Assembly (NCBI GenBank): GCA_013115135.1
Contig: JABANP010000886.1
Span: forward strand, 1 to 13,435
DNA: 13,435 nucleotides
Source of the DNA: Perkinsus olseni
Taxonomy: Eukaryota; Perkinsozoa; Perkinsida; Perkinsidae
Reading direction: 5' to 3'
The number at the start of each line of letters is the position of its first letter. The first letter of the stretch is position 1. Positions 8,119-13,435 of this stretch are shown here, one piece after another. The translations under genes and the position numbers were made by a program. The notes beneath the pieces are model-generated. The model was not told where the DNA came from. It saw only the letters and a list, made by a program, of their open reading frames with translations, and did no database searches.

Positions 8119-9306
8119 ACGCAGTAAGCTTGCTAGACGATACTGTGCTTTATGCGGATGAGGAAAGTGCCTCTGACGAGGAGGGAGGTGAAGGGCACGG
8201 CCGGAAAGAAAGCTACACCATTCGGGCTCCCTCAACTCGTTCGCTCATTCCATTCAGGCATGCGCTCTCAGGAGTTGAGCATCGCTGGGCTGGATCGAGG
8301 TGAGGCGAGGCTCAGCTTCCGTGCTCGTTTCCTATGTTCGCTCTGCTTCCAGTGCGTCCGAATGGTCTAGTTGTTTCGATCAGTCTTCAGGTGGTTCCCA
8401 TCCGGAGCAGGGCCTAGCGGTAGACGGATTGCTCGGAGACGGTGAGAGTTCTGTTTACCCAGATTATGGTCTAGGGAGTTCATCTTCCCATTCGTGTGAT
8501 TGCATGGGCCATTGAATGAGCCGCTGTAGTGAATCAATACTAGAGACGCGAAATACAGGGATCGCAACACGCAGGACAACGAAGTTGAAAAAACCTTAGT
8601 AGTGGAGCCCATACGCCAAGTTCGTCTGGCCGATAGCCCACTCACTGAGGGATCGTACTCGATGGCCGAGATCCGGACGCTCCGCCTGCATCGAAGAGGG
8701 GGCGCTCTCGCCCTACACCGTTCGTATCTGCCTACCCCCGTTCAAAGGTGCACGATTTGAACGAGTACATCATCTCGGCTTGAGTGCCTCCGCTGCTCCA
8801 GCTGTTTGCTCTCAGAGACTTTCTCGTTCGCGGGAATGAGGCTGCCCGTGGAGCTGCGGGTAGCGGAGAAAGGTGCCCAGCTGAGAGTGTACATCTGGGA
8901 TTGGCCTCAAACACTTCATCCGGATCGGCTCTACGCTTGCCATATCAGCAAGAGAAAGCTTGCGGAAATCGTGTTGGCGGCGAGTAACGATCTCACCACC
9001 AAGGGCCACAGCGAGTGCCACTATCATCTCGCGATCTTTTACCATTATGCGCATGATAGTCGAGTCCACTGCCGGTTTATTATCAAGCACTGGGCTCCGA
9101 GGCGCTGGTGGAAGGTCGCTCAAACCTTGAAGACCGTGTACGGGATCTACACCAACACTTTGCAGCCCACAGGCGGTCTTCTCAACTACGAGGTGCTACT
9201 GAGCCGCTGCCTCCTCATCGATCCCGAACCCTACCTATCGCCTGGCCACCCGCCTCTTTCACCGCCTATCCTGCTCCCTACTCGTCATGACATGAATGAT
9301 TCCTGA
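8119..9306 (+). CDS. Unit F: Rep-like gene with HUH-like domain, divergent N-terminus
   Basis: The proposed exons are 8119-8187 (LLDDTVLYADEE, the acidic exon), 8258-8299 (42 bases, as in C and D), 8391-8441 and 8816-9306, all phase 1. The first coding exon is not identified. The third exon lacks the heptad pattern and no cysteine-cluster exon was found, so this N-terminus differs from B, C and D. The last exon aligns with the HUH-like domains of B and C/E: YIWDW, HLAIFYHY, HCRFIIKHWAPRRWW, the conserved tyrosine in NYEVLLSRC, and SPGHP. F keeps the histidine (HCRFII) nearest to where a Rep motif II would place it, so it may be the least altered at that site. It ends at a TGA at 9304-9306 with no P-loop domain. 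Confidence 0.5.
8442..8815. other. Long intron of unit F (no cysteine exon seen)
   Basis: This 374-base stretch lies between a GTGAGA donor and a GCTCTCAG acceptor, at the place where the other units carry the cysteine-cluster exon. I looked for a C-x2-C-x2-C pattern in a frame with flanking splice sites and found none. Overlapping short open frames on both strands carry no motif. Confidence 0.4.
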
Positions 9307-9346
9307 CTGCTACCGTCGTCGTCTCCCCTATGACTCTTCAAAGCGG

Positions 9347-9856
9347 CTGTTGAGTTCCTTCAACCGGTGCTGCATGCATCCAGGCTTCGATAAGGGTCTC
9401 AATGATCGCTCTGAGTCAGCCCAGGTAAGCTATACTTTTACGTGGCTACGGCTGAGGATTTGATATCATAGGATAGCGGTCAACACCATCTATAGGATCG
9501 TGCACTCGGAGGACTTCGCTGATCTCCTGGTTGCAGCTGGGCGTGCTCACCAGTGCTGCCTCCCGTGGGACTGGCTCGTGAGTGCGTGAGTTTAAAGTCC
9601 AACGCCGACACTACGGCTTAGTTAGACTAGCTCCGACGTACCTTTCTGAGGGGGATTAGTTCAGCCTTTTAATAGGCTGGCTCGTATTAACCGACCCGTG
9701 CTATCTCTCTCCCCGCATTGGAAGCAGATGGCTACTGGGCTCAGCGAAGAGCACAAAATCAACGTCATAGTGTCACGCGCCATCGACCGCTACTGCGGCT
9801 ACGAAGGTCTGCTCAATAATAATTGTCGCTCGGCTAATCCCGAACCTTTCTTCTGA
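9347..9856 (+). CDS. Possible extra exons of unit F: linker before the helicase position
   Basis: Three blocks fit together by frame and phase: an exon ending at 9424 (start uncertain, open from about 9350), 9472-9577, and 9728-9856, which ends in TGA. The joined frame includes HQCCLPWDWL and then LSEEHK and IDRYCGYEG. These line up, with gaps, with the part of unit B just before its P-loop (CESPGLWLE, LGEEGAK, IQRNLEEG). The blocks may be what is left of F's helicase-side half, separated from the HUH-like exon by its stop at 9304-9306. No P-loop follows: the frame ends 16 residues after IDRYCGYEG. The match is weak and could be chance. Confidence 0.3.
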
Positions 9857-10501
9857 CTTGTTCATGCCGTCTTCTACTTTCGCGACCGCATCTCCCATGA
9901 ATGTTCCATGAGTTGTTGTGGTTGCAATTCTTCCTGCTTCATCTCGAGCTGACGAGCGCCAAACTGGATGGGGGTGCGCTTGTGACTTGCTGGCGTCCCG
10001 GTATGGATGAAGATGTATCAACTCAGTCCTTTCGGGGCCTTTCTGGCCTTCTAACGTAGCGTACTTCCAGCCGCGCACAACTCGCGAAGATTAAGACACA
10101 CGCTCAAGGCCTCTCAGGGAGGAGTACGAAACACATGTCACAGTCGTTCGTCTACCTACAACTGTCTGATTGAAGAATTTCGCCTCCCTAGCCTAGAAAT
10201 TTCCATCTTTCGATCACCACCCTCTTGCCATAGTTTTCTTCAACTGGAAGCTGGGAGTCTTGGCTGTAACGCCACTATACTCTCCGTGAATCCCCGTGTC
10301 TGGAAGTATTTCGTGTTTCCTGAGAGGGGTATGTAGTGAGTTATGAAGCGAAGGTGCACTGCCTGGTCTTGGGTCGCTTGCTTTAGCCCCAAACCCGTAA
10401 CGGGTTACCCGTTGATATTGGTCGTTTCATGCCCCAGATAGGGTCCAATGTCGGATAAGGTTCCAGCATGAGCGCTAGCGGTCTATTCAGTTCATCTGAT
10501 A
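9857..10501. other. Spacer upstream of the CRAL-TRIO gene
   Basis: I see no gene on the + strand. An open frame on the - strand (9773-10078) has no recognised motif and runs antisense into the possible last exon of unit F. The stretch probably includes the promoter of the CRAL-TRIO gene. A short near-perfect palindrome, AACCCGT-A-ACGGGTT (10392-10406), lies about 100 bases before that gene's start codon. Confidence 0.5.
10392..10406. promoter_or_regulatory. Palindrome before the CRAL-TRIO gene
   Basis: AACCCGT and ACGGGTT are exact inverted 7-base arms around one A, and a further ACCCGTT follows directly. Its position about 96 bases before the start codon would suit a binding site for a dimeric factor. 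No known site is recognised. Confidence 0.3.
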
Positions 10502-12496
10502 ATGAGCATCGCCATCAACTGGCCCATTGGCCCCTTCACTCTTCCACCGGAGCTGCTGGCTCTTGAAGTCACCGATGAGTATCTTTTCTCTCGCTACGAA
10601 GATGGCTCCAGTGAGCGGCGCATCTTCTGCAACGTACGGCGCCTTTGACTTGCGATGATTAAGGATTGCGTCTAGGTCCCTCTATTACAAAAGGAGTTAG
10701 ATCAGCTAGAAGAGCTTACCGAGTACCTCTGCTCCTTATGCGTGACGTTGAAGAGGCGCATGGAACCAAAAAGACTGAGGTGGGCGCGAACGTATCTTTG
10801 AAGTTGCTCACTGGCCTTTGCCAGATACCTCCAGACGGCTGCTGGCAATGTGAAAAAAGCAGCGTCCATGATGATGGAGACCGAGCGATGGAGTGAGTGT
10901 GATGTTGTCAGGCTGTGATCCGTCTTGGGTCGTCAAATCTTCAGGAAGGTCTTTCTTTGACAAGCCCATCGACGATAGGGAGATTTATAAGCACCTCAAC
11001 CTGGTGCGTCCTCGGCACGTTCTGGTTGCAGGACCTTCTATCATTCGAGGCAATCGATGCTACGCCTCTGCCAGGGCTTTGTCTACATATCGGGCCGAGA
11101 TAAGCTACTACGACCATGCCTGGTCGTACGGGTCACGCAGATGCTGCGGAATGGAGTCGACCAGAACACTTCCCTTCGGTGCGTCTGCTTCCTTATGGAG
11201 TTCATAATACGGTGAGGCTGTGCAGCTCAGGGGGGCTCGACTCATCCCTCGCTCCTAGGTACATGCTTCTCCCTGGTAAGTGTGAGAGCACTGTCACCCT
11301 CCTCGACTTGGAGAATATTGGCCTGATGCAATTCGTGCCGGCAGTGTCCCGTACACGGGCCATATTCGGGGTGAGAGCTACATGCACGCTTAGGGCAGCT
11401 CTGACGCTCTCCGTCCTATCGCGAAAGCAACCCTGGTATCGGTTTCAGGTCTTGGCCGAGCACTACGTCGGACGATCTGCTCTCACGTTTGTGAAGAGCG
11501 CGCCTGCTGCCCTCGAGGGTTTGATCAGAGGCCTGGTGCCGGAAGAAAAGAGGAGGAAAATTGTCTATGTTCAAGCAACAGAGGACATCGCCAAGTGAAG
11601 ATTCGACACCTCTCACCGTCGGCCAGCGAAGCTTGGCAGGCACTTCGATGCCGAGCAGCTGGAAGTCCAGTACGGAGGTCGGAAACCGACCATTACCAGC
11701 TTCTATCCCGTGAATCACCTGAGCTCAAGGTCGGGGCAGAGCCCAGCGCGATCGTCTCCTGCACGCATGCGCACGGCCAGTACGACATCTCTCATTCACG
11801 ATCAGCTACGCCCTGGCAGGAACAAAGAACTACAAGCTTCTCGCCAGCTGCCATACGTGAGGGCGAGCTGTTTTGGGAAGGAGGGTTTGGACCCATTAGG
11901 TGTCTGGGCCTCCCCACTATCCGCGGAGAGCTATGGGAGCGAGGGGTCCCTCATGCACCACTGCGATACGCTGCTGAGGCTGTACAGTATTTCAATGCCC
12001 TCGGTTTGCCGCCGCCTGAGAATGTAAGCACACACCAGTGAGGTCGTCTGATTCACTGGATGTTGTCGTAGACGATGTTCCCCTGCAAGGGTCAAGCGCT
12101 CGAGTCAAAGGCACTCCCCGGGAAGTCGGGAGGTGTTCACGAGATGCTCATTGGAATCGCCGTGAGCTCCAGTGACCGTTGAGGATGCAGGAATTGTCCC
12201 CTTCGCAGAACTTGCCAAGCCCGGTGCCGGAGGGCACCATGCAGGATATGATGGCAGATGACTTTGATCTGGTAGGCCCACGCTTTTCCCGTTCCCCCGA
12301 TGAGAGCATCTTCGGGGCAACGTGTAGGTGATGACCTATGCTAACGAGGACTCAGAAGGAGCTGGAGAGTGAGTCCCGTCTCGACAGCATTCTAGTCTGG
12401 CCTCCTCGCCTTGTGTACTCCAGGCAACTTTTCACGAAGGAACGGCGTCAACGGACCGCGAGCACAGGCTCTGAGGCCACGCCGATGACAGAGTAA
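10502..12496 (+). CDS. CRAL-TRIO (Sec14-like) lipid-transfer protein
   Basis: Eleven exons join in frame to 406 codons plus TAA: 10502-10633, 10676-10779, 10825-10892, 10945-11003, 11075-11178, 11259-11370, 11449-11594, 11640-11709, 11820-12023, 12191-12271 and 12356-12496. After a helical lead (LLQKELDQLEELTEYL), YLQTAAGNVKKAASMMMETE followed by RW is a typical CRAL-TRIO N-terminal helix pair. The lipid-binding fold follows: YISGRDKLLRPCLVVRV, LLDLENIGLMQF, HYVGRSALTFVKSAP, and near the end of the fold LEVQYGGRKPTITSFYP. Proteins of this family carry phosphoinositides or other lipids between membranes and tune lipid signalling. The C-terminal 100 or so residues are serine- and acid-rich and unrecognised, and there is no signal peptide or membrane segment. 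Introns have mixed phases, unlike the Rep-like units. The first seven introns are well constrained by the fold. The last three are inferred from frame alone, and the tail could be spliced differently (for example using 12072-12161). Confidence 0.8.
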
Positions 12497-13256
12497 AAAA
12501 TTTCCCTCCGCACCACGTTCTTGACGCGTCCTCTCATAAGTTCGTCGGTGGTGGACTCGATCGAGCAGCAGAGGCCTGCGGAGAAGTCACGGAAAGGTGT
12601 CACTAGCCGGCATTCCAGCTCGCATTATGAAAGTGCTTCATCCAGGTGCGAGGCGGAGATCCAAGCTAGGGCCTCGCATGACTCCCGAGAGACCGGTCAG
12701 TGGGGCCCGCGATAGATTGTCCCTCTCTCGACACCGGAGTACCCCGACGAGTACAGCATCGTGATGATCTCTCATAGGGGACAGTTCAGACGGTTCCTCA
12801 TGCTCCGTCCAAGAACCTCTCACCCGCTCACATTGCGCAGCCATCTTCTTGTGCATGCGTGCAATCGCCCTTGCCCCAATGCGACGCCATTGTACGAGCG
12901 TCGCCCCCCCCAGCGGGCTTGGCTAGGTTTGGCAAGCAATCGGTCCTGGCTTTCAGAGAGTTGTACTGAGTGGCCTGCCCGGGCTCGCTCCACTTTCTGA
13001 CGCCAAAGGAAATCAATGCCCTCCAGTTGGGGACACGGGCGAGGAGCCTATCGGGGAAATGCCCTTCTCGGCTCGGGCTGCCTCAATCCATCGTTCGACT
13101 GCAGCTTGGGCGTCCTCGTGGCTCTGCCGTACTTGTATACCACGGGACGACCTTTAGTGAAAGTAGGCACATTCCTCATCGCTGGTGGATCTATTCTCTC
13201 TCCTATTGTTGAGCTGTCTTAGTCTGTGGGCTACACGGAGAAGGCTAATGTAGCAG
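12497..13256. other. Region after the CRAL-TRIO gene, no firm gene
   Basis: Several short open frames (12521-12715, 12761-13000, 12970-13222 on +) overlap and show no known motif. Possible splice sites occur (a donor near 12599 and an acceptor near 12650), so early exons of the partial copy at the right edge could lie here. I could not find the acidic exon or the 42-base exons typical of the Rep-like units. Confidence 0.4.
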
Positions 13257-13435
13257 TACCAGTGTGATCCGCATGGAGCTGCCTGCCGAGTTGCGTGTGC
13301 CATGTCCCGTTTTCTCTGCGTACACTATGGCCATATCGCTGTTGGGTTGATCAATGCAAGCTCGCAAGGGCGAACGAAGACCCGCTGAGCATTCCGAGAT
13401 GTGAAGATCTGTCACGGCAGATTGTGTTCTTGCAG
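13257..13435 (+). pseudogene. Unit G: possible start of another Rep-like HUH exon, cut by the window edge
   Basis: After the acceptor-like TAGCAG, the frame reads IRMELPAELRV, close to MRLPVELRV at the start of unit F's HUH-like exon. That frame then reaches a TGA near 13350. A neighbouring frame is open to the window end and contains LRTLW and a CKLAR stretch that could correspond to F's LRVYIW and SKRKLAE, which would need a frameshift around 13290-13310. The evidence is short and the match weak. It could be a frameshifted copy, or F-like sequence by chance. Confidence 0.25.

Noticed and set aside
11004..11074. Acceptor at 11034 (GTTGCAG) for intron 4 of the CRAL-TRIO gene
   Set aside because: It gives the wrong frame for the GRDK segment. 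The acceptor at 11074 restores frame and phase and gives the expected fold sequence.
1..13435. Classic CRESS-virus origin nonanucleotide, telomere repeats, tRNA or rRNA genes, CRISPR array
   Set aside because: I looked for these by eye and found none that I could support. A computed scan could still find degenerate forms.

Overview
The window reads as nuclear DNA of a single-celled eukaryote. Genes are split by many short GT-AG introns (mostly 44-150 bases), base composition is balanced, and there is no bacterial operon structure. Compact genes with tiny introns would suit an alveolate such as Perkinsus, but this is a guess from style and not from a marker gene. All convincing genes are on the + strand. 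All exon models were worked out by eye from splice sites, frame continuity and comparison between copies.

Bases 1 to about 9.9 kb hold a tandem series of related genes in different states of repair. The best copy (unit B, 949-2888, five exons, about 532 residues) has an acidic N-terminal segment, a short coiled coil, a cysteine cluster, and a domain resembling the HUH replication endonuclease of single-stranded DNA (CRESS/parvovirus-like) Rep proteins. A P-loop domain resembling a superfamily 3 helicase follows. Unit A (1-526) is a 3' part that has lost its helicase core. Unit C/E (3629-5994) has all 5' exons and the HUH-like exon, but a 1.25-kb stretch lies between them and there is no helicase. 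Unit D (6722-7147) is a 5' part only. Unit F (8119-9306, with possible extra exons to 9856) has no helicase. A possible further copy, unit G, runs off the right edge. All introns traced in these units are phase 1, and the coiled coil is coded by exons of exactly 42 bases. This looks like an old, expanded and partly decayed Rep-like family captured by a eukaryotic genome.

Bases 10502-12496 hold an unrelated, intact-looking cellular gene: an 11-exon CRAL-TRIO (Sec14-like) lipid-transfer protein of about 406 residues, with introns of mixed phase.

The spaces between genes contain several strong inverted repeats, some with the same shape (outer stem, one-sided bulge, inner stem), and a 25-28-base repeat present four times just before unit C. 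The window shows no recognisable RNA gene, CRISPR array or standard insertion sequence.
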